Counted from the stretch's first letter, positions 43,041-55,282 are shown. The stretch is 64,000 bases of DNA from Corynebacterium kefirresidentii (GCA_002154655.1 NGUZ01000002.1:186001-250000); one strand, 5' to 3'. A program made the numbers and translations. The notes: generated from the letters alone by a model not told the origin.

Positions 43041-44776
43041 GCGTGTTCAGCAGCAACTATTGCAAAACCGCGGTTTTTAGCACCGCAGCGGCAGTGCTTT
43101 TTGTCAGCGGTTGTTCCACTCTGCCGAGCAACACTGGGCCGCAGGTGGTCGGGACCTACCAACGGCAGGAAGACAGTCCTGGGGAAGTCATCGCACCGCA
43201 ACCGGGCGATGACCCGGACCTGACCTTGCGCGATTTCTATCAGGCTTCGGCCGTGCCTGGAAATGACCACGAAGTCGCCCGTGGTTTTCTTACGGATACT
43301 GCCCGTGGTGCATGGGACGCCAGCGGCGATGTGATGGTGGTCGATAGCCTGGATATCGTTACCGCGCCCGCCAATAAACAAAGCTCGAAAGATAATGAAC
43401 GTGCCTTTACAGTACGTGGCACTATTATCGGCCGCCTGAAATCCGGTGGCGCGTATGTCCCGGAAAATGAGGGCTATGAGGCAGTCATCTACATGAAGAT
43501 GCAAGACGATAGGTGGCGCGTCGATGGACTGCCGGCCGGAGTGGTGATGGAGCGCAATGAGATGCGCAACCACTACGCCCCGCAATCGCTGTACTTCTAT
43601 AAGCAGAGTAACGATGTGCTGGTTCCGGATCGTCGCTGGTTGTATAAGGGCGGCGAGCAATCGGAGTCGACGCTCATCACATTATTGATGGAAGGGCCTT
43701 CAGCCAGCATTGCCCCTGCCACCCGCCGCGCGGCAGCGGAGAACGTCACCTATGCCGGCTATGACCGCGAACAGGGCTACCAATTCGAAGGCCTGGTGGA
43801 TCTGGACGCCCATGACCGCACGCTTTTTGCCGCCCAGTTGGTGTGGACACTTTCGGAAGCCGGTCATACCGGTCCCTTCAGGGTCAAGGCCGATGGCGGT
43901 GACCTGGTGGAAGGTATGGATAGCTTGAGCGTGGATGACTTTGCGGACTATAACCCGGAGGAAAGCAGCACCGCGTTGTCTAAGCTCTATGCCCTCAATG
44001 AGGGCAACCTGCTAGAAGTAGACGATGGCGTGGCCGAGCCGGTGAAATCCACGCTGGGCAGCAGCGGCGACGTGCAATCCGTGGATGTGGCCGATAGCGG
44101 CCTCGTTGCGGCTGTGCGCCGCAAATCTAATAACGAGTTCTCGCTGCAGATGGGCGAGCTCGATGGCCAGCTGCAGGATTCGGTGGATGGTCGCACGCTC
44201 GCACGGCCGACCTTTGAATACAACGGGCAAGCCGCGTGGACTGTGGTTGACGGAGATCGCATCGTGCGCGTGGTGCGCTCCAAGACCACGGGCCGCATCT
44301 CCAAATCCGAGGTGGATGCCCGCAGCATTGACGATATTGAGGGCGAAATCTCCGTTATCCGCTTGTCCCATAGCGGTGCCCGCGTGGCCATGATTATCGA
44401 TGGTCACGTGTATATCGCGGCGGTTGCCCAATCCAGCAGTGGCGATAAGCGCATCGTCAACGCCCGCGAGGTCGGCCCGGAAGTTTCCGGTTCGGCGCTA
44501 TCGTTGGACTGGAATATGGATGGCTCGCTCATCGTTGGTACCTCCTCGAGCCAGTCACCCGTCTGGCGCATCGAGCAGGATGGTTCCTCGGCTTCGACCA
44601 TGCCTACCGGTAATATCACCGCCCCCGTGGTGGCTGTGGCTTCCTCGCCCACCAAGCTTTTCATCACTGATTCTCACGCCATGCTTGAGCTTCCTTCCAC
44701 CGTGATGGATGAGACCAACTGGCGTGAGGTCTCCGGGCTGCAGGGCCGGCGTTCTTCCCCTATCGTTTCTAACTAG
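43037..44776 (+). CDS. lpqB: lipoprotein LpqB, MtrAB accessory
   Basis: 579 residues. Lipoprotein signal with lipobox VSGC near residue 24; GerMN-like domain around 190-290, then a WD/beta-propeller-like C-terminal domain. LpqB binds the extracytoplasmic part of MtrB and tunes MtrA phosphorylation in mycobacteria. The GTG start overlaps the mtrB stop (GTGA), so mtrA-mtrB-lpqB form one unit. Confidence 0.92.
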   Translation: MSVFSSNYCKTAVFSTAAAVLFVSGCSTLPSNTGPQVVGTYQRQEDSPGEVIAPQPGDDPDLTLRDFYQASAVPGNDHEVARGFLTDTARGAWDASGDVMVVDSLDIVTAPANKQSSKDNERAFTVRGTIIGRLKSGGAYVPENEGYEAVIYMKMQDDRWRVDGLPAGVVMERNEMRNHYAPQSLYFYKQSNDVLVPDRRWLYKGGEQSESTLITLLMEGPSASIAPATRRAAAENVTYAGYDREQGYQFEGLVDLDAHDRTLFAAQLVWTLSEAGHTGPFRVKADGGDLVEGMDSLSVDDFADYNPEESSTALSKLYALNEGNLLEVDDGVAEPVKSTLGSSGDVQSVDVADSGLVAAVRRKSNNEFSLQMGELDGQLQDSVDGRTLARPTFEYNGQAAWTVVDGDRIVRVVRSKTTGRISKSEVDARSIDDIEGEISVIRLSHSGARVAMIIDGHVYIAAVAQSSSGDKRIVNAREVGPEVSGSALSLDWNMDGSLIVGTSSSQSPVWRIEQDGSSASTMPTGNITAPVVAVASSPTKLFITDSHAMLELPSTVMDETNWREVSGLQGRRSSPIVSN

Positions 44777-44815
44777 CCGTCGGAAGGCTTGTGCGGCTAA
44801 GGGGGAGGCAACGCG

Positions 44816-45442
44816 ATGAGCTTGGGGGAGCTTATTTTTCCGCGCGCGTGTGCTGGATGCGGCGCGCCGGGCGAGGTGTTGTGTGCACAGTGCCGCGAGC
44901 ACTTGCGGCACCCGCCCTACTTGGTAGCACGGCCCCGGCTGCTGGGGGCGCCCGTGTATGCCCTTGGCTCTTATTCCGATATTCGCCGCCGCATCATCAT
45001 TGGCATGAAGGAGCGCGGCAACCAGCCGGTTCGCGAGTATGTCGGGGCCGTCTTTGCAGCTGGGCTGGCCTATCTGAGTGCCCGTGGTGATATCCCGCGC
45101 GAGTTCACCCTTGTTCCTGCGCCTACCCGTCCGCGCTCGGCGCGGGCGCGCGGGGGAGACCCTGTGGCCGCTGTGTGCCATACAGCGGCGCGGCGGCAGC
45201 GCGTGGGCGTGTGCGCGGCTCTTTCCATGGGGCAGTCCACCGCGGATCAGTCCGAGCTTAACGCGCAGGATAGGTGGGCTAACCTGCAGGGGCGAGTCCG
45301 CGTTCATGCTCCCATTGCTCGCGCCCCTGCGCTGCTTGCCGACGACGTCGTTACCACCGGCGCTACCCTAGCCGCGAGCATTGCTGCCCTGCAGGCCGCG
45401 GGCGTAGAAGTATGTGGAGGATTGGTCTTTGCGGATGCCTAG
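44816..45442 (+). CDS. ComF-family phosphoribosyltransferase-like protein
   Basis: 208 residues. N-terminal CAGCGAPGEVLCAQC zinc-finger-like pairs (about 10-24), then a type I PRTase fold with the PRPP loop LADDVVTTGATLAAS near 175. ComF homologues act in DNA uptake in naturally competent bacteria; the role in Corynebacterium is unknown. It is placed between lpqB and hpf as in Mycobacterium (Rv3242c). Confidence 0.85.
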   Translation: MSLGELIFPRACAGCGAPGEVLCAQCREHLRHPPYLVARPRLLGAPVYALGSYSDIRRRIIIGMKERGNQPVREYVGAVFAAGLAYLSARGDIPREFTLVPAPTRPRSARARGGDPVAAVCHTAARRQRVGVCAALSMGQSTADQSELNAQDRWANLQGRVRVHAPIARAPALLADDVVTTGATLAASIAALQAAGVEVCGGLVFADA

Positions 45443-45587
45443 ATAAGGGTGGGATCTACCCTCGAGGTAGGGGAGCGGAAAAAAATTTCGCCCTGTCAGG
45501 TCATAACCAGTGATACCATGAGGAGTGTCACAGAGAGATAGTTACTGTGATTGATTCCAGTCCCCACTACTCAAGGGAGGCATTTCA

Positions 45588-46232
45588 ATGTCCCAGCCAA
45601 ACAAAGCTCAGGTAACGATTACGGGCCGTAATGTCGAGGTCCCTGATCACTTTCAAGAGCGAGTCAATGACAAGCTGGCCAAGATTGAACGCCTTGACCC
45701 CACCCTGACCTTCTTCCACGTGGAGCTGCAGCACGAGCCGAACCCGCGCCGCGATTCTGAAGCGGATCGCATCCAGATCACCGCTACGGGTAAGGGGCAC
45801 ATCGCCCGTGCCGAAGCAAAGGAAGATTCTTTCTACGCTGCGCTCGAGACCGCCTTGGGCAAGATGGAGCGCTCCCTGCGCAAGGTGAAGGTGCGCCGCG
45901 AAAACGTCAAGAGCGGTCACCGCGCGCAAAAGGGCACCGGAGAGATTGCCGCTGAGATGGTGGCGCAGGCTGAGGCACAGCGCGCCAAGGAAGAACGCTA
46001 CGTTGACCCTTATGCTGAGACCGTCGAGGATGTTCGTCCCGGCCAGATTGTGCGCACCAAGGAGCACCCGGCTACCCCGATGAGCGTGGATGATGCCTTA
46101 AGCGAGATGGAGCTGGTTGGCCACGACTTCTTCCTCTTCGTTAACGAGGAGAATAATAAGCCCTCCGTGGTTTATCGCCGCCACGCCTTCGACTATGGCC
46201 TTATCTCCCTGGCTGAAGACGCGGAAGCCTAA
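45588..46232 (+). CDS. hpf: long-form ribosome hibernation promoting factor
   Basis: 214 residues: N-terminal S30AE/RaiA-like domain (about 1-105, starting VTITGRNVEVPDHF), a flexible linker, and the C-terminal dimerisation domain (IVRTKEHPATPMSVDDAL, FFLFVNEENN, VVYRRHAFDYGLI). The long form dimerises 70S ribosomes into 100S particles in stationary phase or stress. SD AAGGGAGG upstream; an inverted-repeat terminator follows. Confidence 0.93.
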   Translation: MSQPNKAQVTITGRNVEVPDHFQERVNDKLAKIERLDPTLTFFHVELQHEPNPRRDSEADRIQITATGKGHIARAEAKEDSFYAALETALGKMERSLRKVKVRRENVKSGHRAQKGTGEIAAEMVAQAEAQRAKEERYVDPYAETVEDVRPGQIVRTKEHPATPMSVDDALSEMELVGHDFFLFVNEENNKPSVVYRRHAFDYGLISLAEDAEA

Positions 46233-46257
46233 AGCGCTCGCACTCTCCTGAGGTAAT

Positions 46258-46285
46258 GACCCCGCTGCATAACTGCAGCGGGGTC
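46258..46285 (+). terminator. hairpin after hpf
   Basis: Perfect 12-bp stem GACCCCGCTGCA / TGCAGCGGGGTC with a four-base loop, 25 bases after the stop; no T tract follows. Confidence 0.7.
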
Positions 46286-46481
46286 GAATTCGTATCAAGG
46301 GAAATGGTGTGGTTGGTGGGGGGGGAAGTTCGACGTCGGCAAGCGGCTTTAAAGGCTTAGATATGCCAGATGAAGGTTGCGCGCATGCCCTATGCGCTAG
46401 GCGGAAGGTGCTTTGTGAATGCGAGTGAGTACAATAGCGACGAGTTAACTTTATTGTCGCGACTAGAAGGACTAACTAACC

Positions 46482-49067
<2,586 letters not shown>

Positions 49068-49094
49068 AACTCGGTGTCCTTTCTCAAACTCCGC

Positions 49095-49133
49095 CCCGCT
49101 CCCACTCTTAAAAGTGGGAGCGGGTTTCTTTTT
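49095..49133 (+). terminator. rho-independent terminator of secA
   Basis: CCCGCTCCCACT / AGTGGGAGCGGG perfect 12-bp stem, six-base loop, then TTTCTTTTT. Confidence 0.92.
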
Positions 49134-49202
49134 AGGGAAAAATGAGTAGAATATAAGAATCTTGTCCAATCTGCTTTTTTCCTGTGAGGGACTCCACTGA
49201 CG

Positions 49203-50021
49203 ATGCGTCGCCGTTCTTTGCGTCTAGGAATTACGACGCTTCTGTCTGCTACCTTGCTTGGTGGCGCCACCCCAGCCGTGGCGTATGAGATGCAGCGCGA
49301 CTCCGCGTCCTCTCTGCGCATCATCTTGGACTCGGGCGAAAAACTAGAACAGGACAACGCGGCAGCGGCCATTTTGGCTATCGCTACCCAGCGTAAGGAA
49401 GCGTTGGTGGCAGATGGGATTTTGTCGCAGGATAAAGCGGATGCTGCCTTTGATTATTACTTTGGCGCATCCCGGCTCAACACTGCGCGGGCCGATGGCA
49501 ATATCTATTCCACGCCGCTCGATTTCCCGTGGGAGCCCGACGCGCGTCCACAATCGCGGGAAGGTAAGCAGTTCACCGAAGCTGCCGTGTTGGATTACCT
49601 TGACGTGCTGGGTGCCAACTATGCCCAGGCGGTGATTCGCGCCGAGCTGGGTGAATTCACCCAGGACCTGCCGCAGTCCACCGCCGGCAATGCAGAGTCT
49701 TCTCCGCGGCCACAGAGGCCCGCCACCGGGGATACAGGCTCCGCCTTCCCGGATGAGTTCCCGGATTACGCGTCAGCGCTGCGCGATATCGTCACTATCA
49801 CCAAGCAGGTCAATGCTCCCTTGGAAAAGGCCGCAGCAACCCACCGTGATGTGAATACCGTACTCGCGGATGGCACTGCTGATGACAATTCCGGGCTATC
49901 CGTCCTGGAAGGTGGCCTGCTGACTACCGGTATTGCGGCGCTAGCAAGCGCTGCCGGAATTGGATGGTCCGCACTGAACTGGTCCGATATTCTTTCTCAA
50001 CTCGGCCAGTTCATTTCCTAG
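49203..50021 (+). CDS. hypothetical exported protein
   Basis: 272 residues. A signal peptide ends near GGATPAVA (about residue 27). The mature part is helical and acidic (RIILDSGEKLEQDNAAAAI, YLDVLGANYAQAVIRAELGE), with a Pro/Ser-rich stretch near 160-180, and a hydrophobic C-terminal helix LTTGIAALASAAGIGWSAL that could insert in a membrane. No family recognised. It stands alone after secA. Confidence 0.65.
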   Translation: MRRRSLRLGITTLLSATLLGGATPAVAYEMQRDSASSLRIILDSGEKLEQDNAAAAILAIATQRKEALVADGILSQDKADAAFDYYFGASRLNTARADGNIYSTPLDFPWEPDARPQSREGKQFTEAAVLDYLDVLGANYAQAVIRAELGEFTQDLPQSTAGNAESSPRPQRPATGDTGSAFPDEFPDYASALRDIVTITKQVNAPLEKAAATHRDVNTVLADGTADDNSGLSVLEGGLLTTGIAALASAAGIGWSALNWSDILSQLGQFIS

Positions 50022-50044
50022 GCGGTGAGGTCCGTTCGCATAGC

Positions 50045-50428
50045 TTAGAGCAAGCGGAACGAGGTTAATCCCGTGTGACTGGCTGCTCCCGTAAAAGCAT
50101 GCTGCTGTTGACCTATATAAACAGAGCCGAAGTATTCGCCATTAGGGCGCGCGTGCAGGCTTGTCAATTGCAATCTGTCCGTGGTGTAGGGGCTGGCGCG
50201 TTGGCGCACCCACGAGCCAATATGCAGCCGGATTGCGTCCGAATAGCGCGCGGAATTGAGGTGAGCTAGCGGCCGATAGCCGGCAGCAACCTCGAGTGCG
50301 AAGATTACCCAGCCTTGGATGCGGTGTTGGGCGGCGACCTCCGCGGACGTCGGCAAGCGGCCATAGCGCACGCGATGAGGCGCGAGGAAGAGTTTGAGGT
50401 GTGAGTAGCCAGGAATGGGCTCGTACAT
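50045..50428 (-). CDS. Rv3235-family (DUF6459-like) protein
   Basis: 127 residues from the first ATG. The IQGWVIFALEVAAGYRPLAHL stretch (key residues W, E, GYRP, L) followed by a basic, beta-rich end with SVYIGQQQHAFTGAASH is the pattern of the Rv3235/DUF6459 family found near secA1 in Corynebacteriales. Function unknown. The reading frame stays open about 20 codons upstream (TIITRPSPALIQEHYFPI) without an ATG/GTG/TTG, so the true start may be different. Confidence 0.65.
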   Translation of the reverse strand: MYEPIPGYSHLKLFLAPHRVRYGRLPTSAEVAAQHRIQGWVIFALEVAAGYRPLAHLNSARYSDAIRLHIGSWVRQRASPYTTDRLQLTSLHARPNGEYFGSVYIGQQQHAFTGAASHTGLTSFRLL

Positions 50429-50607
50429 GATGGGGAAGTAGTGCTCCTGAATAAGGGCAGGAGACGGACGCGTGATAATTGTCTCATGCCCGCCCCACGG
50501 CCGCCATTTCTGAGGGTTTCCTGAAAGAGGTGGGCGCGAATGTGCGCGTGGTTCGCTATACTCTCGGGGAGTTAAAGAGAAAAATCGTAACCAAAGGATT
50601 TAAGTAC

Positions 50608-51018
50608 ATGCGTGGTCTGATCGTTGACTATGTCGGCGTCCTCGACGGCACCGAAGAAGATAACCGTCGCTGGAAGGCGCTGCTGGCCGCCGCAAAGGCA
50701 AATGGCGCGGCAACCGCCATCCTCTCCAATGACCCGGGCGGTCCAGGCGCGGAGCACATTCGCGAGTGGGAGTACCGCGGAAACGTAGATGCAGTAATTC
50801 TCTCTGGTGAGGTTGGGGCGGAAAAGCCAGAGGTCGCTGCATTTCAGGCGGCCGCAGATGCCCTAGAGCTTCCGCTCAATGATTGCGTCATGGTTGATGA
50901 TTCTATTCTCAACGTCCGCGCCGCCGTGGAAACCGGCATGGTGGGCTTTTTGTACACCAGCTTTGATCGCGTTTCCGTAGAAATCCAGGCTGTCTTCGAC
51001 ATTGAAGGTGAGTTTTAG
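50608..51018 (+). CDS. small HAD-superfamily hydrolase-like protein
   Basis: 136 residues. Motif I LIVDYVGVLDG has the nucleophile Asp7 but Val in place of the usual acid/base Asp two residues on. Motif II is AILSND, Lys in GAEKPEVAAF, and motif IV is CVMVDDSILNV. The cap domain is minimal. ATG at 50608 after AAAGGA; in-frame upstream codons from 50479 look non-coding. One-base overlap with the next gene. Substrate unknown; the missing Asp argues against ordinary phosphatase chemistry. Confidence 0.8.
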   Translation: MRGLIVDYVGVLDGTEEDNRRWKALLAAAKANGAATAILSNDPGGPGAEHIREWEYRGNVDAVILSGEVGAEKPEVAAFQAAADALELPLNDCVMVDDSILNVRAAVETGMVGFLYTSFDRVSVEIQAVFDIEGEF

Positions 51019-51533
51019 TGGCTAAAGCCCGCGTCTACATTCCCGCAACTTACACCATGCTGGCGGAATTGGAAGAGACTGGTTCCCTTTCTGCGCGTTC
51101 CGGCTGGGGTTTCATGGTGACACCAGCGCTGCAGGATTTCTATACCGAGGGCGATGAAGAAGAGATTGCCTACTCGGCATTCCTCGAGGCATCTATGGCC
51201 TCTATGCGCCTTCTGGCCATCGGCGATGATGAAAAGTTCCCGCATCGCCGCGTGGTCATCTCCGTGGACCTGGATGATTCTGTCATCACCCCACGACCGG
51301 ATATGGGCGAGCCGGTGGTAGAACTTCAGCCGGCGCAGTTTAGCAAAGACGATTTGGCGGCCATCCACGTGGATATTGCGGAATCCGAAGAAACCACCGC
51401 GAAGGCCATTGAGGCTATTGACACCGCAGACCTTGGCGATGAGGACGCGGAGCTGGCCGTGGGAGATGCGCTGGATAAGTTTATGGCCTTTTATCACCCC
51501 AGCGAGCTGCCTTTCCTCGTAGAATTGCTCTAA
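51018..51533 (+). CDS. DUF6912-like protein
   Basis: 171-residue acidic soluble protein. RVYIPATYTMLAELEETGSL and AYSAFLEASMASMRLL fit the Rv3231c-type family (DUF6912), linked to a HAD protein in Corynebacteriales. The GTG start overlaps the TAG of the HAD gene by one base, so they are co-translated. Function unknown. Confidence 0.7.
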   Translation: MAKARVYIPATYTMLAELEETGSLSARSGWGFMVTPALQDFYTEGDEEEIAYSAFLEASMASMRLLAIGDDEKFPHRRVVISVDLDDSVITPRPDMGEPVVELQPAQFSKDDLAAIHVDIAESEETTAKAIEAIDTADLGDEDAELAVGDALDKFMAFYHPSELPFLVELL

Positions 51534-51549
51534 AACTGAAGGAGAAAAC

Positions 51550-51801
51550 ATGACTCAACGTTTCAAGAACCTGGCTGCAGCTACCGTTACCGCAGGTGTA
51601 GCCCTCATTTCCGCGCCAGCCGCTCTGGCGGCCGATACCACCCCGGCCGCAGATGCCGCTGCCGATGTCGTGCCCACCACCCCGTGGCTAGCATTGCTAG
51701 AGACCTCGTCCCAGGGCACCTGGGGCCAGATCCTCGATGTGGTCTTTGGCATCGTAGATGGCCTGCTAGGCGTTATCGCCGATACCGGCTTCCACCTTTA
51801 A
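51550..51801 (+). CDS. small exported protein
   Basis: 83 residues with a clear signal peptide ending APAALA (about residue 28), leaving a mature chain of about 55 residues: a short Asp/Ala/Pro-rich segment, then an amphipathic, hydrophobic helix (WGQILDVVFGIVDGLLGVIA). GAAGGAG lies before the ATG. It ends inside the convergent rsgA by 4 bp. The size and amphipathic helix recall corynebacterial small envelope/porin-like proteins, but no family is recognised. Confidence 0.6.
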   Translation: MTQRFKNLAAATVTAGVALISAPAALAADTTPAADAAADVVPTTPWLALLETSSQGTWGQILDVVFGIVDGLLGVIADTGFHL

Positions 51802-52823
51802 TTTTCCCAGTCCACGTTGGTGCGCAGGGCCTCAAGTAGGCCGCGCACCGCGTCGCGCCGCCGCGCACTGGCGGTATCCGGGGGGATAAGCGCAGGGTCA
51901 TCCAGCCCGCATTCTGGGTCCGCAGGCGGGCCCATATGCGTACAACCACGGGGGCAATCCTCGACGGCGGCCGCAAGATCTTCAAAAACGCCGAGCACGT
52001 CATCAGCATCAACATGTGCGAGGCCGAAGGAACGAATGCCGGGGGTATCGATAATCCAACCGCCAGAGTATGCATCATCGGCGGGGAGGGGAAGCGCTAC
52101 CGATTGGGTAGAAGTATGCCTGCCTTTGCCTACGCCCGATACTTCCCCCGTCTCCCTATCCGCATCCGGAACCAGGCGGTTGACCAGGGTGGATTTGCCC
52201 ACGCCGGAGTGGCCGATGAGCGCGGTGACGTGGCCATCGATGTGCTGGCGCACGGACTCGAGGCCGTCTTCGACGCCGGCTTTCACCACCGTGACATCAA
52301 GATCAGCAAACTCGGCCGCGAACGGCTCAGGATCCGTGAGATCTGTTTTAGTCAGGCACAAGATCGGGTGGATATTGCCCACGAAGGCGGCGATGAGGGC
52401 CCGCTCGACAAACCCGGAACGCGGTGGTGGATCGGCCACGGCGGTGACGATGAGCATCTGGTCCGCATTCGCCACCACGATGCGCTCATAGGGGTCGGTG
52501 TCATCGGCGGTACGCCGAAGAACGGAGGTGCGCTCTTCCAGCTTCACTATGCGCGCTAAGGTGTCCTTCTTACCGGAAGTATCGCCCACGACACCAACGC
52601 GGTCGCCCACCTCGATGGCGGTGCGGCCGAGCTCGCGGGCACGCATGGCGGTGACCCGTGGGCCGTCATCTAGCGCGACGCCCCAGCGCCCACGGTCTTT
52701 GGTGATGACCATGCCGAACTTGGCATTTTTATGTTTGGGGCGATCCTTGGTGCGCGGCCGCGAACCCTTGCCAGGGCGCACGCGCACATCGGATTCATCA
52801 AAGGAACCGAAACGCCTAGCCAT
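51798..52823 (-). CDS. rsgA: ribosome small-subunit maturation GTPase
   Basis: 341-residue circularly permuted GTPase: OB-like N-terminal domain, G4 LTKTDL near 158, G1 [10 protein letters not shown] near 203, G3 DTPGIRSF near 259, and a C-terminal zinc region [16 protein letters not shown]. RsgA checks late 30S assembly. Its start overlaps the aroA stop by 8 bp; the pair is the usual actinobacterial arrangement. Confidence 0.93.
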   Translation of the reverse strand: MARRFGSFDESDVRVRPGKGSRPRTKDRPKHKNAKFGMVITKDRGRWGVALDDGPRVTAMRARELGRTAIEVGDRVGVVGDTSGKKDTLARIVKLEERTSVLRRTADDTDPYERIVVANADQMLIVTAVADPPPRSGFVERALIAAFVGNIHPILCLTKTDLTDPEPFAAEFADLDVTVVKAGVEDGLESVRQHIDGHVTALIGHSGVGKSTLVNRLVPDADRETGEVSGVGKGRHTSTQSVALPLPADDAYSGGWIIDTPGIRSFGLAHVDADDVLGVFEDLAAAVEDCPRGCTHMGPPADPECGLDDPALIPPDTASARRRDAVRGLLEALRTNVDWEN

Positions 52824-54096
52824 TGCTCTCCTGTTGTTCGGGGTCCAGCATCGTCTCCCACATGCGGTCGAAGCCGGGAAGGGTCTTCGCCGTGGTAGAA
52901 ATATCTTCGATCTCTATGCCCGGCACTTTCAGACCGAGGATGGCACCCGCGGTGGCCATGCGGTGGTCCGCATAGCACGGCCACTCGCCGCCGTGGAGAG
53001 GGGCGGGGTCGATGCGCAGGCCGTCGGCAAGCTCGGTGACCTTGCCGCCCAGGGCGTTGATATTAGTTGCCAGCGCCTTGAGGCGGTCGGTCTCGTGGCC
53101 GCGCAGGTGGGCAATGCCGGTGAGCGTGGAGGGGGTTTCTGCCAGGGCACACAGCGCCGCGACGGTGGGGGTGAGCTCGCCAATATCACCCATATTGCGC
53201 TCAATGCCCTGCAGCGCTCCGTCTTTGGAGCCCTTTGCAGTGACAAATCCCGGCTCTTGGGTGACCATAACGCCCATATCCACCAAGATATGGCGAATAG
53301 CGTCACCTGGCTGGGTGGTATTGGCGGGCCAGCGCTTGATGGTCACACGGCCGCCGGTGACAGCAGCGGCAGCAAGGAAAGGCGTGGCATTGGACAAGTC
53401 CGGCTCGATCGTCCACTCCCGGCCGGCAATCGGGCCGGGGTGCACGGTCCACGTATTCTCGCCGGAGTCTACGCGCACGCCCGCTTGCCGTAGCATGCCC
53501 ACGGTCATTTCCACGTGCGGCAAAGAGGGCAACGGAGCGCCCTCGTGGGTTAAGGTGATGCCCTTTTTAAAACGTGCACCGGCTAGCAGCAGTCCGGAGA
53601 CGAACTGCGATGACCCAGAGGCATCGATGGTGACCTTGCCGCCTTCTGGCACTCCGTGCGAGCGCACGCTAAAAGGCAGGCTATCGCCGTCCACCTCTAC
53701 GCCAAGGTGGCGCAGCGCATCGAGGGTGGTGGACATGGGGCGGGCGTAGGCCTGCTCGTCGCCGTCGACAAGCACGGCGCCATCAGCCAAGGCCGCAACC
53801 GGCGGGATAAAGCGCATGACCGTGCCGGCCAAGCCGCAATCCACCGTTGCGCCCTTGAGCGGGCCTGGGGTGACGTGGATGTCCTCGCCGTCGTGCTCGA
53901 AGCGCACGCCCATAGACTCCAACGCCTTTTCCATCAGCTGCGAATCCCGCGAGACCAGCGGAGCGCGCAGGGTAGAGGGGCCATCGGCCAACGCGGCCAA
54001 GATGAAGGCGCGGTTGGTAATAGACTTCGAGCCCGGCACGTGCTGGGCCCACGTAATGGGGCCTGCCGCTTGCGGGGCGGACCATGGTTGAGACAT
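52816..54096 (-). CDS. aroA: 3-phosphoshikimate 1-carboxyvinyltransferase (EPSP synthase)
   Basis: 426 residues from [28 protein letters not shown] near 20 binds phosphate of shikimate-3-[10 protein letters not shown] near 92 and the C-terminal RGHETDRL and YADHRMA motifs contact PEP. It performs step six of the shikimate pathway. The ATG at 54096 lies exactly 7 bases after TATTAT, with no ribosome-binding site, so a leaderless start is chosen over upstream candidates at 54105 and 54117. Confidence 0.93.
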   Translation of the reverse strand: MSQPWSAPQAAGPITWAQHVPGSKSITNRAFILAALADGPSTLRAPLVSRDSQLMEKALESMGVRFEHDGEDIHVTPGPLKGATVDCGLAGTVMRFIPPVAALADGAVLVDGDEQAYARPMSTTLDALRHLGVEVDGDSLPFSVRSHGVPEGGKVTIDASGSSQFVSGLLLAGARFKKGITLTHEGAPLPSLPHVEMTVGMLRQAGVRVDSGENTWTVHPGPIAGREWTIEPDLSNATPFLAAAAVTGGRVTIKRWPANTTQPGDAIRHILVDMGVMVTQEPGFVTAKGSKDGALQGIERNMGDIGELTPTVAALCALAETPSTLTGIAHLRGHETDRLKALATNINALGGKVTELADGLRIDPAPLHGGEWPCYADHRMATAGAILGLKVPGIEIEDISTTAKTLPGFDRMWETMLDPEQQESNG

Positions 54097-54102
54097 ATCG
54101 TC

Positions 54103-54109
54103 CATAATA
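54103..54109. promoter_or_regulatory. shared, overlapping -10 of the divergent aroA/yedK promoters
   Basis: Plus-strand CATAAT (54103-54108) and minus-strand TATTAT (54109-54104) overlap by five bases. Each hexamer ends 7 bases before its start codon (yedK 54116, aroA 54096), consistent with leaderless transcription both ways from one AT-rich core. Confidence 0.55.
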
Positions 54110-54115
54110 GAGGGC

Positions 54116-54763
54116 ATGTGCGGAAGATTCGTTCTTTTTACCGAGTCCCTCCTTGATGAGGTGGGGGAGCTGCCCGGAGTCACCGAGGTACATGCCCCGC
54201 AAGGCACCCCAGGGCCCCGCTACAACATTGCGCCCACCCAGCCGGTGGCCATCGTGCGCGTGCGCGAAAGCCTGGCTCAAGTCGATCCTGCGCGGTGGGC
54301 GCTATTGCCGCACTGGAAGAAAGATCTTGAGGGCCCGCCGCTGTTTAATGCGCGGGCGGAGACCGTGGCCTCCAAGCCTTCTTTCCGGCACGCTTTTAAG
54401 GGGCAGCGCTGCCTCATCCCGATGAATGGTTACTACGAGTGGCGCCAGGAAGAGGGCGGCAAACAGCCCTACTTCGTGCGCGCGGAGGAAGGCTTGTTGT
54501 GGGCCGCAGGCCTCTGGGACACCGGCTTAGACCGTCTGTCCGCCACGATCATTACCACTGCAGCCACGGAAGAAATGGAGTGGCTGCACCTCCGCCTGCC
54601 GCGCTTTTTGGCGGCCGAGGAAATGCGCACCTGGCTAGAGGGCAGCCCCGAGGAGGCCGCCGAGCTGCTCTTGCCGACGCCCCTGCGGGGCTTTCACACC
54701 CACCCCGCCGACAAGGCCGTGGGCACTGTATCCAACGACTATCCGGAGCTACTCGGCGAGTAG
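54116..54763 (+). CDS. yedK: SOS-response-associated DNA-protein crosslink protein, YedK/HMCES family
   Basis: 215-residue SRAP-domain protein. The catalytic Cys2 is in [18 protein letters not shown] and YYEWR (the Glu) near 105, and the His in [11 protein letters not shown] near 193 complete the active site. It covalently caps abasic sites in single-stranded DNA through a thiazolidine link. Leaderless ATG; 19 bp from divergent aroA; overlaps ybaK tail to tail by 15 bp. Confidence 0.92.
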   Translation: MCGRFVLFTESLLDEVGELPGVTEVHAPQGTPGPRYNIAPTQPVAIVRVRESLAQVDPARWALLPHWKKDLEGPPLFNARAETVASKPSFRHAFKGQRCLIPMNGYYEWRQEEGGKQPYFVRAEEGLLWAAGLWDTGLDRLSATIITTAATEEMEWLHLRLPRFLAAEEMRTWLEGSPEEAAELLLPTPLRGFHTHPADKAVGTVSNDYPELLGE

Positions 54764-55252
54764 ATCGGCAAAGCTGGCGTCACACAGCTGCGCGAGGTCC
54801 TCCGCATTGAGCTCGATATCTAGCCCGCGGCGCCCGCCAGAGATGAAGACGGTATCGAAAAGGATGGCGGTTTCCTCAATGACCGTGGGCAGCGCGTTCT
54901 TCTGGCCCAGCGGGGAAATGCCGCCGGGAATATATCCGGATGACTTGGACGCGTCATGCGGATCCGCCATGGCGGCCTTAGAAACGCCGTGGGCGGCCGC
55001 GGCCTTCTTGAGGCTCAGGTGGTGGGTGGTAGGGATTACGCACACCGCCAACTTCCGCTTGGGCCCTTTGCCTGCCGTTAAATCGATGACCAGGGTTTTG
55101 AGCACGCGTTCCGGCTCTACCTCGAGGGCCGCCGCGGCGTGATCGCCGAAGTGATCCTTGCCCGCCTCAAAGGTGTACACATGGTGGTCTACGCCGGCGT
55201 CTTCCATGACTTTGAGCGCTGGGGTCGCTGCATGCGGGGGCTTTTTGGACAT
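54749..55252 (-). CDS. ybaK: Cys-tRNA(Pro) deacylase YbaK/EbsC family
   Basis: 167-residue YbaK-type editing protein that hydrolyses Cys mischarged on tRNA(Pro). [14 protein letters not shown] near 50, with the catalytic-type Lys, and [18 protein letters not shown] near 106 fit the family. The ATG at 55252 lies 7 bases after TAGAAT. Divergent from sigH with a 17-bp palindrome between. Confidence 0.88.
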   Translation of the reverse strand: MSKKPPHAATPALKVMEDAGVDHHVYTFEAGKDHFGDHAAAALEVEPERVLKTLVIDLTAGKGPKRKLAVCVIPTTHHLSLKKAAAAHGVSKAAMADPHDASKSSGYIPGGISPLGQKNALPTVIEETAILFDTVFISGGRRGLDIELNAEDLAQLCDASFADLLAE

Positions 55253-55261
55253 GACTGGGAT

Positions 55262-55282
55262 TCTAACGCTACGCGTTAGGAT
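55262..55282. promoter_or_regulatory. mirror-image divergent promoters and palindrome between ybaK and sigH
   Basis: Perfect inverted repeat CTAACGC-TAC-GCGTTAG (55263-55279). Each arm runs into a -10: plus-strand TAGGAT (55277-55282) and minus-strand TAGAAT (55267-55262), and each is exactly 7 bases from its start codon (GTG 55290, ATG 55252). One dimeric regulator could cover both. Confidence 0.6.

Noticed and set aside
45456..45470. CTACC-CTCGA-GGTAG inverted repeat before hpf
   Set aside because: Short arms and no known regulator match; may be chance in GC-rich sequence.
45521..45555. Possible GlxR (cAMP regulator) site in the hpf upstream region
   Set aside because: The half-sites TCACA and TGTGA are in the wrong relative order for TGTGA-N6-TCACA.
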